Origin: Streptomyces lincolnensis
GTDB taxonomy: Bacteria > Actinomycetota > Actinomycetes > Streptomycetales > Streptomycetaceae
Length of the DNA: 64,000 nucleotides
Reading direction: 5' to 3'
NCBI RefSeq assembly: GCF_021173675.1
Contig: NZ_JAIHON010000007.1
Location: 124,001 to 188,000, forward strand
Under the pieces are notes generated by a model. It was not told where the DNA came from. It ran no database searches and saw only the letters and a program-made list of their open reading frames with translations. The position numbers and the translations under genes were made by a program. This document shows positions 1 to 7,689 of this stretch, piece by piece. Numbering within the stretch: position 1 is the stretch's first letter; every line of letters begins with the position of its first letter.

Positions 1-206
1 CCCGCAAGAAGGCCGGCCTGCGCTACCGGATCAAGACCGTCCCCCTGGACCCGTCCGGCGTACGCGGCAGTCACGGCCGTCTCCCGCGGGATCCGCAGGA
101 CAGCCCCGTCCTGCTCTGCTCCCGGCCCGACCTCGCCCGGGACGACATCGACGCGACCGAGGTCAAGGACCTCCTCCTGACCCTGGCCGGCATCCCCGCA
201 CCCTGA
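1..206 (+). CDS. Alkaline phosphatase/phosphodiesterase family protein, C-terminal fragment
   Basis: The reading frame is open from base 3 to a TGA at 204-206, giving about 67 residues; the gene begins outside the window. The fragment contains the run KKAGLRYRIKTVPLDPSGVR followed by GSHGRLP and PVLLCS. I recognise this as the last part of the type I phosphodiesterase/nucleotide pyrophosphatase (alkaline phosphatase fold) proteins common in actinomycetes, in which a metal-binding Asp/His core removes phosphate from nucleotides or phosphodiesters. The core itself is not in view, so the family call rests on the tail only. The P450 gene starts 30 bases downstream on the same strand. Confidence 0.6.
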   Translation, partial: RKKAGLRYRIKTVPLDPSGVRGSHGRLPRDPQDSPVLLCSRPDLARDDIDATEVKDLLLTLAGIPAP

Positions 207-235
207 CCCCCGCACCACGCACCGGAGCCCCCCAC

Positions 236-1429
236 ATGCACACGACCGACACCCCGCCACCCCTGCCCACCCGCCGCCCCCTCCTCGATCCCGCCCCCGA
301 GTACGGGCGTTGGCTCGCCGAACGGCCCCTCGTCAGGATCAGCCTGTGGGGCGACACGCACCCCTGGCTCGTGACCCGGCACGAGGACGCCCGCGCCGTC
401 CTCAGCGACCCGCGGTTCAGCTCCCGGAACACCCGGCCGGGCTTCCCCGGCCTCCAGCCGACGCCCCCGCCACCCACCCCCGGGCAGCTGTTCTCGATGG
501 ACCCGCCCGACCACACGCGGCTGCGGCGCATGCTCATCCCCGAGTTCACCTTCCGCCGGGTCGAGCAACTGCGGCCGGCGATCCGGACCATCACCGGCGA
601 GCTCCTCGACAGCCTCGTCGAACAGGAGCAACCCGCCGACCTCGTCGAGCACTTCACCCTGCCGCTGCCCCTGCTGGTCATCTGCGAGCTGCTCGGAGTG
701 CCCTACGCCGACCGGGACTTCATCCACCGGCAGGCCGCCGCCTTCGCCACCGTCACCGCCGGACCCGAGGCGATGCGGGCCGGCTGGGCAGCCCTCTTCG
801 GCTACCTCCAGGAACTCCTCGCCGCCAAGTCGCGCGAACCGGGCGACGACCTGATGAGCAAACTCGCCACGGAACGGGTCGCCACCGGCGAGGCCACCCC
901 GGCGGAAGCGGCCGGGATGCTCGTCCAGCTGCTGATCGCCGGACACGAGACGACCGCCAGCATGCTCTCCCTCGGCGCGATCGCCCTGCTGCGCCACCCC
1001 GACCAACTCACCGCGCTGCGCGCCGACGACGACCTGGTGCCGGGCGCGGTGGAGGAACTCCTGCGCTATCTGACGGTCGTCCACATCGGCATGCGCCGCA
1101 TCGCCACCGAGGACGTCGAGATCGGCGGCGTCACCGTCCGGGCCGGCGAGGGCGTGGTGGTCGCCCTCCAGGTGGCCAACCGCGACCCGGCCGTCTTCGC
1201 CGGCCCCGACACCCTCGACCTCACCCGGGACGCCGGACAGCACCTGGCCTTCGGGCACGGACTGCACCACTGCCTGGGCCAGTCGCTGGCCCGGGCCGAA
1301 CTCCAGATCGCGCTGCCGATGCTCTTCCGGCGGCTGCCCGGACTGCGCCTGACCGGCACCGCTCCCGAGGAGTACGCCTTCGAGGGCCGCGCGATCCACG
1401 GCGTACGGGAGCTGCCCGTGGCCTGGTAG
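236..1429 (+). CDS. Cytochrome P450, CYP105-like
   Basis: A complete soluble bacterial P450 of 397 residues, the usual length. The I-helix oxygen-binding motif AGHETT is near residues 235-240, the K-helix ExxR appears as EELLRYL, and the heme loop is FGHGLHHCLGQ with the heme-ligating cysteine at about residue 346. It would use ferredoxin-delivered electrons to hydroxylate a small hydrophobic molecule; the substrate cannot be read from sequence. No ferredoxin, ferredoxin reductase or biosynthetic cluster lies beside it, so electron partners must come from elsewhere. The ATG follows a GGAG-type ribosome site. The CYP105 assignment is by general resemblance only. Confidence 0.93.
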   Translation: MHTTDTPPPLPTRRPLLDPAPEYGRWLAERPLVRISLWGDTHPWLVTRHEDARAVLSDPRFSSRNTRPGFPGLQPTPPPPTPGQLFSMDPPDHTRLRRMLIPEFTFRRVEQLRPAIRTITGELLDSLVEQEQPADLVEHFTLPLPLLVICELLGVPYADRDFIHRQAAAFATVTAGPEAMRAGWAALFGYLQELLAAKSREPGDDLMSKLATERVATGEATPAEAAGMLVQLLIAGHETTASMLSLGAIALLRHPDQLTALRADDDLVPGAVEELLRYLTVVHIGMRRIATEDVEIGGVTVRAGEGVVVALQVANRDPAVFAGPDTLDLTRDAGQHLAFGHGLHHCLGQSLARAELQIALPMLFRRLPGLRLTGTAPEEYAFEGRAIHGVRELPVAW

Positions 1430-1443
1430 GGGGCGCGACCGAA

Positions 1444-1478
1444 CGGGCTCCGTGGACCGTCGTGCGCCACGGAGCCCG
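1444..1478. terminator. Hairpin between convergent P450 and protease genes
   Basis: A 12-bp perfect stem (CGGGCTCCGTGG paired with CCACGGAGCCCG) around an 11-base loop lies just after the P450 stop. It has no T-tract, as usual in streptomycetes. It is well placed to end transcription from both convergent genes. Confidence 0.6.
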
Positions 1479-1493
1479 CGCGCCCGCCGCGAC

Positions 1494-1549
1494 GCGGATC
1501 AGGCCGTGCGGATCAGGCGGTGTGCATCAGGTGGTGCGGGTCAGGCCGT
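1494..1549. repeat. Four tandem copies of a 14-bp repeat overlapping the protease stop
   Basis: The units are GCGGATCAGGCCGT, GCGGATCAGGCGGT, GTGCATCAGGTGGT and GCGGGTCAGGCCGT at 1494, 1508, 1522 and 1536. The last unit carries the protease stop (TCA at 1541-1543 on the + strand). Repeat expansion therefore occurred at the 3' end of the protease gene, directly after its stop. Confidence 0.8.
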
Positions 1550-2692
1550 GTGGAGCCGCAGCCCGTACCGGTTGAGGATCTCGTTGACCGGCTGGTACCA
1601 GGTCTCGCCGCCGCTGGAGCAGTTGCCCCAGCCGCCGGAGGTGACGCCCTGGGCCTGGTCGCCGCTGATGAAGGAGCCGCCGGAGTCACCGCCCTCGGCG
1701 CACACACTCGTCTTCGTCATCTGATGGACGGCACCCTGGCTGTAGTTGACGGTCTCGTTCTTGGCCAGAACGGTTCCGCAGCGCCAGTGCGTGGTGGAGC
1801 CGGACCGGCAGATCGAGGCACCCACGGGCGCCTCGGCGGAGCCGCGGACCAGCCGGTCGGGGATGGTGCCCCAGCCGAGCACCACCGGCACGGTCCACCA
1901 GCCGCTGCCGACACTCACCCACGCGTAGTCGTCGCCCGGGAACGACGACCCCTGGAAGGTGCCGACATAAGACCGGTCCCAGCCGTACACGGCGGCACCC
2001 GTCCCGCCGCAGTGCCCGGCCGTGACGAACCCGCCGTGCACCGAGAAGCCTATGGAGCAGCGGACGTTGCCGGTGTAGTAGGGGTCGCCGCCCACGGTGC
2101 CGGCGGCGAGGGTCTGCGGCGCGGAGGCGGTGTGCCGGACGGTGACGGGGCCCGCCTCGCGGGCCTGGGCGACGAAGTTCCGGACATCGTTGTCGGCCCG
2201 CTGCGCGTCGACGACGTTCACGACGACCTTGTTGGCCTCGGCATCGACGTACCAACTGGCGACGCCGTCAGGCGCGTTCAGCGTGTCGATGCGGTTCTTC
2301 ACGGCATCGAGCCGCCGGGCGCTGTGCTCGACGAGCCGTACGTCCGCGCCGGTCGCGCGCACGGCGTCCACGCTCGCTCCACGCGTGACGGCGACGGTCA
2401 GCGTGCCGCGCTCCGCGTCGAACCAGGAGCCGCCGTAGGACGAACCGGCGACGTCTTTCGCCTTGCGTTCCACGGCCGTCGCCTTCTTCTCGGCGGACAG
2501 CCGCTCCTCGGCCTGACTCCTCGTCAGGCCCAGGTCGCGCTGCATCGCGGAGAGGAGACCGGCGGAGGCCGGTGCTTCGGTGGAGCGTGGGGGAGTGTCG
2601 GCGGCGGAGGCGGGCAGGACGCTCGCCGTCGCCCAGGTGCCGAGCAGGAGGAGTGCGGACAGTCCGGTGCGCATGGCTGTGGTGCGTCTCAA
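1541..2692 (-). CDS. Secreted S1 family serine protease with alpha-lytic-type propeptide
   Basis: A streptogrisin/alpha-lytic-protease-type precursor. With a TTG start at 2692 (GAAGGGG ribosome site upstream) it has 383 residues; an open frame continues to 2719 and an ATG lies at 2674. A basic N-terminus and hydrophobic run ending LPASA form a signal peptide. A propeptide follows, and the mature enzyme probably begins near AAGTVGGDPYYTG. The catalytic triad is visible: His in TAGHC (about 227), Asp in DDYAWV (about 255) and Ser in GDSGGS (about 337). Cysteine pairs suit an extracellular fold. It should degrade proteins outside the cell after self-cleavage of the propeptide. It is monocistronic and convergent with the P450 gene. 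Confidence 0.93.
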   Translation of the reverse strand: MRRTTAMRTGLSALLLLGTWATASVLPASAADTPPRSTEAPASAGLLSAMQRDLGLTRSQAEERLSAEKKATAVERKAKDVAGSSYGGSWFDAERGTLTVAVTRGASVDAVRATGADVRLVEHSARRLDAVKNRIDTLNAPDGVASWYVDAEANKVVVNVVDAQRADNDVRNFVAQAREAGPVTVRHTASAPQTLAAGTVGGDPYYTGNVRCSIGFSVHGGFVTAGHCGGTGAAVYGWDRSYVGTFQGSSFPGDDYAWVSVGSGWWTVPVVLGWGTIPDRLVRGSAEAPVGASICRSGSTTHWRCGTVLAKNETVNYSQGAVHQMTKTSVCAEGGDSGGSFISGDQAQGVTSGGWGNCSSGGETWYQPVNEILNRYGLRLHTA

Positions 2693-2874
2693 GGGATGGC
2701 CCCTTCGTTGTTCCAGCAAAGTGGGGTGGAACAGCAGAGCTTTGAGAGCGCTCTCGTGGCGTGCGCGGCAGAGCCTAACCGGTGATCATGGAAAGGTCTA
2801 CGCCAATCCCGTGAGCATGGCTCGTTCGTGCTGTTCGTGCCATCTGGGGGTACCTGCGATTACATCGCCACCAG

Positions 2875-2908
2875 GACCAATCCGCCGCCTCGCCGGGATC
2901 GGATTACG
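2875..2908 (+). promoter_or_regulatory. Putative SigK-type ECF promoter of sigK
   Basis: GACCAATCCG (2875-2884), a 15-base spacer, then CGGATT (2900-2905) followed by ACG. The same arrangement recurs at 6063-6093, at 6032-6002 (minus) and, with GCCAATCCG, at 16026-15997 (minus). The -10-like element ends about 33 bases before the proposed GTG start of sigK, leaving room for a leader with its GGAGG site. The implied meaning is autoregulation of the sigma factor. Confidence 0.75.
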
Positions 2909-2938
2909 TCCGGAGATGTCCGAGCTGCGGAGGCCCCT

Positions 2939-3523
2939 GTGAAAGAAGCCGTATATATCGGCAGAAATCCCTCACCTGATTCCGACCTTCAGGAACTGGT
3001 GGGCCGCGTGGCCCTGGGGGACGAAAAGGCGTTCGCCTCGGTCTACGACATGGTCGTGAGCCCGGTCCTGGGTGTCGTGCGCGCCGTCCTGCGTGATCAG
3101 GCCCAGTCCGAGGAGGTCGCCCAGGAGGTGCTGGTCGAGGTGTGGCGCACCGCCCCGCGCTACCGTGCCGACCGCGGAACGGCCATCAACTGGATCCTCA
3201 CGCTCGCGCACCGCCGGGCGGTGGACCGGGTGCGCTCGGTGGAGGCCGCCGCCGCACGGGACCACAAGGCCGCGCTGCTGGACCGGACGCCCGAGTACGA
3301 CGAGGTGACCGAGCAGGTCGAGGCCCGGTTGGAGCGGGAGCAGGTGCGGCGCTGCATGCGCACGCTGACCGAGATCCAGCGTCAGGCGGTCACCTTGGCC
3401 TATTACCGCGGGCTGACCTACCGCCAGGTGGCGGACGCGCTGACCGTGCCGTTGGGCACCGTGAAGACCCGGCTGCGGGACGGACTCATCCGACTGCGCG
3501 ACTGCCTGGGGGTGACCGCGTGA
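2939..3523 (+). CDS. sigK: ECF RNA polymerase sigma factor SigK
   Basis: A 194-residue ECF sigma factor with a GTG start at 2939 behind GGAGG; an in-frame extension to 2828 looks untranslated. Region 2 contains SEEVAQEVLVEVWRTAPRY (RNA polymerase and -10 contacts). Region 4 contains the helix-turn-helix TYRQVADALTVPLGTVKTRL. It directs RNA polymerase to extracytoplasmic-stress promoters and is held inactive by its membrane anti-sigma partner, encoded directly downstream with a GTGA overlap. That pairing with an RskA-type protein, plus nearby fasciclin and lipid genes, matches mycobacterial SigK. The promoter at 2875-2908 suggests it transcribes itself. Confidence 0.92.
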   Translation: MKEAVYIGRNPSPDSDLQELVGRVALGDEKAFASVYDMVVSPVLGVVRAVLRDQAQSEEVAQEVLVEVWRTAPRYRADRGTAINWILTLAHRRAVDRVRSVEAAAARDHKAALLDRTPEYDEVTEQVEARLEREQVRRCMRTLTEIQRQAVTLAYYRGLTYRQVADALTVPLGTVKTRLRDGLIRLRDCLGVTA

Positions 3524-4272
3524 CCGCCATGGACCTGCACCTGATGACGGGTGCCTACGCCCTGCACGCCCTGCCCGACGAGGAACGCGAGGTGTTCGAG
3601 CGTCACCTCGCCGGCTGTGAGACGTGCGCACAGGAGACCGCCGAACTGTCCGCCACCGCGGCCCGTCTGGGACTCGCCGTCGCCGTGGCACCCGCCGCGG
3701 CCCTGCGCGAGCAGGTGCTGCGCCGGATCACCACCGTCCGCCAGCAGTCGCCCACCGCGCCGGTGACCGCCCGCGCGGGCCGTACGGTTCCGCGGGGCAG
3801 GCTGCTGTCCCGCTGGGCGCTGGCCGCCTGTCTCGCGGCGGCCGCCGCGCTGGGCGGGTCGACGGTATGGCAGCACCAGCGTGCCCAGGACGCCCTCGAC
3901 CGGGCGAGCCGGGCCGAGCGCGCGGCGGACGATATCGCCGCCGTACTGGCGGCGCCGGACGCCCGGACCCGGGCCGGTGCCCTGGGCGACGGCGCCACCG
4001 GTTCGGTCGTCGTCTCCCGGAGCCGGGACAAGGCCGTGTTCGTCGTCACGGGGATGGCGCGTCCCCCGGGCGGCAAGGTCTACCAGCTGTGGTTCGACGA
4101 CGACGGCACCATGCGGTCGGCCGGTCTGATGGATCCCGCCCGCACCGACCAGACGGTCCTGATGCGCGGTGCCGTCGACGGGGCCTCCGGCATGGGGGTC
4201 ACCGTCGAACCGGCCGGCGGCTCGCGCCGGCCCACGTCCGCACCGCTCGCGCTGATGGACCTGCCCGCCTGA
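3520..4272 (+). CDS. rskA: Anti-sigma-K factor RskA
   Basis: A 250-residue anti-sigma factor. The N-terminal zinc-binding motif HLAGCETC (H29, C33, C36) is the cytoplasmic domain that grips the sigma factor. A single membrane helix follows (WALAACLAAAAALGG, about residues 95-110), then an extracytoplasmic RskA domain with KVYQLWF and EPAGGS motifs. The GTG start at 3520 overlaps the sigK stop (GTGA), which implies coupled translation and stoichiometric supply; an ATG nine bases later is an alternative. By analogy with the mycobacterial protein it should release SigK after regulated intramembrane proteolysis. The gene is convergent with the Asp23-like gene at 4284. Confidence 0.92.
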   Translation: MTAMDLHLMTGAYALHALPDEEREVFERHLAGCETCAQETAELSATAARLGLAVAVAPAAALREQVLRRITTVRQQSPTAPVTARAGRTVPRGRLLSRWALAACLAAAAALGGSTVWQHQRAQDALDRASRAERAADDIAAVLAAPDARTRAGALGDGATGSVVVSRSRDKAVFVVTGMARPPGGKVYQLWFDDDGTMRSAGLMDPARTDQTVLMRGAVDGASGMGVTVEPAGGSRRPTSAPLALMDLPA

Positions 4273-4283
4273 CGGACGGCAGG

Positions 4284-4655
4284 TCAGACGACGCCCGTGA
4301 CGGTCACGGTGACCCGTGGCGCGGGCTGCTCGGGAAAGAGGGCGGTCAGGCGCCGCTCGACGGACTCCCGGGCGGCTCGCGCCACGTCCACCGCCCGGGC
4401 CCGGCGGAGTGCGACGACGTGGATCTCGACGTGCCAGACGCCGGTGCCGTCCGGTCGGGTCATCCGCACCCCGGCGGGGTCGGCTCCGCCCGTGCCCGGC
4501 TCCGGCCGGGACACCGCCGAGCGCAGCCGGGCGGCGAGCCCCGGTGTGAGGAAGGCGACCCCTTCGGCGCTCTCGGCAGCCCTGGCGACGTCCTCGACGA
4601 GCGTTGTGTGCGCGGTACGCGGAGTGTGCGCGGTGCGGGTGGTGTGCGCGGTCAT
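4284..4655 (-). CDS. Small Asp23/Gls24-like protein
   Basis: A 123-residue protein. After a Thr/His-rich N-terminus (repeated TAHT/TRTAHT units) it has AARLRSAVSRPE, then VWHVEIHVVALRRARAVDVARAARESVERRL and a C-terminal VTVTVTGVV. This alternation resembles the Asp23/Gls24 (DUF322) alkaline-shock fold, in a short form. It is the last gene of the operon ECF sigma, anti-sigma, Asp23-like; its ATG overlaps the upstream stop (ATGA). No membrane segment is visible, so it is probably cytoplasmic and may bind the neighbouring Asp23-type domains. The exact role is unknown. Confidence 0.7.
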   Translation of the reverse strand: MTAHTTRTAHTPRTAHTTLVEDVARAAESAEGVAFLTPGLAARLRSAVSRPEPGTGGADPAGVRMTRPDGTGVWHVEIHVVALRRARAVDVARAARESVERRLTALFPEQPAPRVTVTVTGVV

Positions 4656-5281
4656 GAGGTACGACCTTCCTGGCCGTCGGCCGAGGTGTCGACGAGGTCG
4701 GTGACACGGATGTCCACGGCGGCCACGACCATGCCCAACTCGCGGTCCGCGGCCTGCCGTACCCGTTCACGCACCCGGTCGGCCAGGTGCGGCAGGACGG
4801 CGCCGGCCGGGGCATGGATGTCGAGGCGGACCGTGACCGCGCCGGAGTCGGGATCCGCGTCGGCGGCGACATCGATGAGGCGGCAGGAGCCCGCCCGCAC
4901 TCCCTCCACCGTCTCGGCGGCCGCGCGCAGGCTGCGCGCGGCGACCGCTTCCATGATCCACAGGTCCTCGTCGGGTTCCCCCAGGGGCAGGGGCCGGCCG
5001 GGGCGCAGTTCGAGGCGGACGACGTCCATGACCCGCCGCGTCAGTGGTTCGGCGTCGTAGGCGGAGGCGTCCGCCGCGTCCTCCCGCAGCCCGCGCACCG
5101 CCGACTCCAGCTGGTCGAGTCCGTGCACGGCCTGCCGGCAGTGCGGGCAGGAGCGCAGGTGGGGATCGGCCGCCTGCCGCTCCCAGGCGTCCCAGACCTC
5201 GAACAGCAGCCGTCCGCAGGGCAGTTGCTCGTCGTCGCCTTGGACCGGCGTGTGGTTCGGCGGGTCGGTGTGGGCTGTCAT
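4652..5281 (-). CDS. Zinc-finger anti-sigma factor fused to an Asp23-like domain
   Basis: A 209-residue protein starting at 5281, its ATG overlapping the stop of the sigma gene upstream. The N-terminal third has the anti-sigma zinc motif HLRSCPHC (H41, C45, C48) preceded by C22. Instead of a membrane helix and sensor domain, the C-terminal half (about 110-205) reads like an Asp23/Gls24 domain: AVTVRLDIHAPAGAVLPHLADRVRERVRQAADRE and VAAVDIRVTDLV in separate runs. I infer a soluble anti-sigma factor for the adjacent ECF factor, tied through its Asp23 part to the envelope Asp23/AmaP system encoded at 8.6-10.9 kb. The fusion is unusual. The zinc site is strongly supported, the Asp23 part moderately. 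Confidence 0.75.
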   Translation of the reverse strand: MTAHTDPPNHTPVQGDDEQLPCGRLLFEVWDAWERQAADPHLRSCPHCRQAVHGLDQLESAVRGLREDAADASAYDAEPLTRRVMDVVRLELRPGRPLPLGEPDEDLWIMEAVAARSLRAAAETVEGVRAGSCRLIDVAADADPDSGAVTVRLDIHAPAGAVLPHLADRVRERVRQAADRELGMVVAAVDIRVTDLVDTSADGQEGRTS

Positions 5282-5862
5282 CGCCAGGCCCCCAGTGCTT
5301 GTGTGAGACAACGGCGTGCGCGGAAGACGCGGGCACGGACGGCTTCCTGGCTGATGCCGACCGCGTCCGCGACGAACTCGTAGGAGCGGCCGTCCAATTC
5401 TCGCAGCACCCAACAGGCACGCTGTTCGGCCGACAGCAGGTCGAGAGCCTCCCGCAGCTCACGGACCGCGTCGCGGGCCTCGGTGATGCGGACCGGGGAC
5501 GTGGCGTGCTCGGCCGCCGGCAGGTCACCCACCGTCTCCAGGGGCGCCACGGGTTTGCGGGCCCGCAGCACGTTCAGACAGCGGTTGGTGACGATCCGGT
5601 ACATCCAGGTGCCGAAGGACGCCCGCCCGTGGAATTCCGGCAGGCTGCGCCAAGCGCTGAGAAAGGCGTCCTGTACGGCGTCCTCCGCCTCGGCCCGGCT
5701 GCCGAGCAGGCGCGTGGCCAACCGGATCAGTGCGGGCGCGTGGCGGCGGACGAGTACGGAGAAGGCGTCCTCGTCGCCCTCCGCGGCGCGGATCGCCAGC
5801 AGGGTGTCGTCCGTGTCGTCTCCGGCGTCCGGTGGTGCGCTCTGTGTGCGGGCCCCCGCCAC
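5278..5862 (-). CDS. Second ECF RNA polymerase sigma factor
   Basis: A 194-residue ECF sigma factor, SigE/RpoE-like. The GTG start at 5862 has GAGGAG upstream; the frame is open to a TTG at 5994, but that extension does not look like the family. Region 2 contains RAEAEDAVQDAFLSAWRSLPEF and ASFGTWMYRIVTNRCLNVLR as separate runs; region 4 contains SYEFVADAVGISQEAVRARVFRAR. It heads an operon with the anti-sigma/Asp23 fusion (ATGA overlap) and a small Asp23-like gene. A SigK-type promoter on the minus strand at 6032-6002 points at it, so SigK may feed a second sigma factor in a cascade, with a leader of roughly 130 bases. Confidence 0.9.
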   Translation of the reverse strand: MAGARTQSAPPDAGDDTDDTLLAIRAAEGDEDAFSVLVRRHAPALIRLATRLLGSRAEAEDAVQDAFLSAWRSLPEFHGRASFGTWMYRIVTNRCLNVLRARKPVAPLETVGDLPAAEHATSPVRITEARDAVRELREALDLLSAEQRACWVLRELDGRSYEFVADAVGISQEAVRARVFRARRCLTQALGAWR

Positions 5863-6001
5863 TGGGCGGCTCCTCTCGTGCGGTGTACGAAGGCTTGGAC
5901 ACCCGTGTGCCGTGCCTGTTACGCACGACTTCGGCGCGGAACGCCCCACCGGATGCGCCGGCCCGGCGCACAGGCCGGAAATGAACGTCGTCAATATGAT
6001 T

Positions 6002-6032
6002 CATCCGTAGCCGAAGCGTGGACGGATTGGTC
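6002..6032 (-). promoter_or_regulatory. SigK-type promoter toward the second sigma operon
   Basis: On the minus strand GACCAATCCG (6032-6023), a 15-base spacer, then CGGATG (6007-6002). It differs in one base from the -10 element in front of sigK. Together with the + strand copy at 6063-6093 it forms a 10-bp inverted repeat with a 30-base spacer, so two divergent promoters of the same class share this 100-base gap. Confidence 0.7.
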
Positions 6033-6062
6033 CGAAAGAAAAATTCATTCGATCGGGGAGAC

Positions 6063-6093
6063 GACCAATCCGCCCGGTGCGCGGAGCCGGATT
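6063..6093 (+). promoter_or_regulatory. SigK-type promoter of the molybdopterin oxidoreductase
   Basis: GACCAATCCG (6063-6072), exactly 15 bases, CGGATT (6088-6093): identical in both elements and spacing to the sigK promoter. A transcription start about seven bases downstream falls on the proposed GTG codon at 6100, so the message may be leaderless. Confidence 0.75.
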
Positions 6094-6099
6094 CCCCAC

Positions 6100-7689
6100 G
6101 TGATCGACGACGAGAAGGAACGGCGAAATCCGCGTGACGTGACACGGCTCGCGGCGGGTGCGCTCAGCGGTGTTCTGGCAGGTTGTGCCGCGCTCGCCAC
6201 GGCCGAACTGGCCTCGGCCGCCGTCCGCCCGCAGGCCGGTCCGGTCGTCGCGGTGGGCGGCGCGGCGATCGACCGCACTCCGGCGGCCATGAAGGACTGG
6301 GCGATCCGGAATTTCGGTACTCAGGACAAGCTGGTTCTTCAGCTCGGAATTCTGGCCGTGTTGACGCTTTTCGCCGTGGCGCTGGGAATTGTCGCGCCGA
6401 AATTCCGGCGCACGGCTTCCGCGGGAGTGCTGCTCTTCGGCGCGGTCGGGGCGGTGGCGGCCGTCAGCAGGCCCGATACGGCCGGTCCGTCCGACGCCCT
6501 GCCCTCCGTGGCGGGCGGGATCGCCGGCTCCGTACTGCTGTACGTCCTCGCCGGGCGTCTCGCGCTACGGCCCGCGGGACCCGAACCGACCGAATCGGGA
6601 TGGGACCGCCGTGGGTTCGTGATCGCGGCGGCGGCCGCTGCCGTGGCCTCCGCGGGAGCCGGTGCGGCGGGCAGAGCGCTGGGCGGAGCCCGTACCCGGG
6701 ACGCGGTCGCCGCACGCAACGCTCTGGTGCTGCCGGCACCCGCCTCCGCCGCCCCCGCGATCCCCCGGGGCGCCGGGCTGCGGATCCCCGGGGTCAGCCC
6801 CTTCATCACGCCGAACTCCGACTTCTACCGCGTGGACACCGCCCTGGTGGTGCCCAAGGTGGACGCGACCAGCTGGCGGCTGCGGGTACACGGCGAGGGC
6901 GTCGTCCGGCCGGTCACCCTGTCCTTCGACGACCTGCTGCGGCGGGAGCTGGTGGAGCGCGACATCACACTGACCTGCGTGTCGAACGAGGTCGGCGGCC
7001 CGTACGTGGGCACCGCGCGCTGGATCGGCGTACCCCTGACCGCGCTGCTGGCCGAGTGCGGGGTGCGGCCGCCCTCGCGGGGAGGCGCGGCGGACCAGCT
7101 GATCGCCCGGTCGGTGGACGGTATGACCATCGGCAGCCCGGTCGAGGACGTCATGGACGGCCGCGACGCCCTCCTCGCCGTCGGAATGAACGGCCGACCG
7201 CTCCCCTTCGAACACGGCTTCCCGGTCCGCATGGTGGTACCCGGCCTCTTCGGCTATGTCTCCGCCTGCAAGTGGATCAAGGAGCTCGAACTCACCACGT
7301 TCGACGCCTACGACCCGTACTGGGTCAGGCGCGGCTGGGCGCGCGAAGCTCCCGTCAAGACCCAGTCGCGCATCGACACGCCCAAGCCGTTCGCCCGCCC
7401 CCGGACCGGCACGGTCATGATCGCCGGAGTCGCGTGGGCCCAGCACCGCGGTGTCGACAGGGTCGAGGTCCGCGTGGACGACGGCCCCTGGCAGGAGGCC
7501 CGGCTCGCCGCGGAGGACTCACGCGACACCTGGCGCCAGTGGTCCCTTCCCTGGCAGGCGACCAAAGGCGCCCACACCCTCACCGTGCGCGCCACCGACC
7601 GCACCGGCGCGGTGCAGACCGAACGGCGCACCCGCACGGTCCCCGACGGTGCCTCCGGATGGCACTCCGTGGTCGTGACCGTCGACTGA
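6100..7689 (+). CDS. Membrane molybdopterin-dependent oxidoreductase, sulfite-oxidase family
   Basis: About 529 residues from the GTG at 6100; a GTG at 6139 is an alternative. About four membrane segments fill the first 160 residues (for example LVLQLGILAVLTLFAVALGIV). A twin-arginine stretch DRRGFV (about 169-174) then precedes an Ala-rich hydrophobic helix. The rest is a sulfite-oxidase-type molybdopterin domain (about 225-425) with the likely Mo-ligating cysteine in LTCVSNEVGG (C293), then a C-terminal Mo-co dimerisation domain (VRVDDGPWQEA). The layout suggests an anchored enzyme with its cofactor domain exported through Tat. The substrate is unknown; related proteins reduce or oxidise sulfur compounds or repair oxidised methionine. 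A fasciclin gene follows. Confidence 0.9.
   Translation: MIDDEKERRNPRDVTRLAAGALSGVLAGCAALATAELASAAVRPQAGPVVAVGGAAIDRTPAAMKDWAIRNFGTQDKLVLQLGILAVLTLFAVALGIVAPKFRRTASAGVLLFGAVGAVAAVSRPDTAGPSDALPSVAGGIAGSVLLYVLAGRLALRPAGPEPTESGWDRRGFVIAAAAAAVASAGAGAAGRALGGARTRDAVAARNALVLPAPASAAPAIPRGAGLRIPGVSPFITPNSDFYRVDTALVVPKVDATSWRLRVHGEGVVRPVTLSFDDLLRRELVERDITLTCVSNEVGGPYVGTARWIGVPLTALLAECGVRPPSRGGAADQLIARSVDGMTIGSPVEDVMDGRDALLAVGMNGRPLPFEHGFPVRMVVPGLFGYVSACKWIKELELTTFDAYDPYWVRRGWAREAPVKTQSRIDTPKPFARPRTGTVMIAGVAWAQHRGVDRVEVRVDDGPWQEARLAAEDSRDTWRQWSLPWQATKGAHTLTVRATDRTGAVQTERRTRTVPDGASGWHSVVVTVD

Noticed and set aside
71..1399. Long minus-strand open frame opposite the P450 gene
   Set aside because: It is the antisense shadow of a clear P450; the translation is Gly/Val/Glu-rich without domains.
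236..1429. P450 as part of a secondary-metabolite cluster
   Set aside because: No core biosynthetic enzyme, ferredoxin or tailoring genes lie nearby in the window.
2795..2830. GCCAATCCCG near 2802 as another SigK promoter
   Set aside because: No -10-like CGGATT lies 15 bases downstream.
5044..6099. N-terminal extension of the molybdopterin oxidoreductase
   Set aside because: The upstream frame is antisense to the sigma/anti-sigma genes, and the SigK-type promoter lies at 6063-6093.
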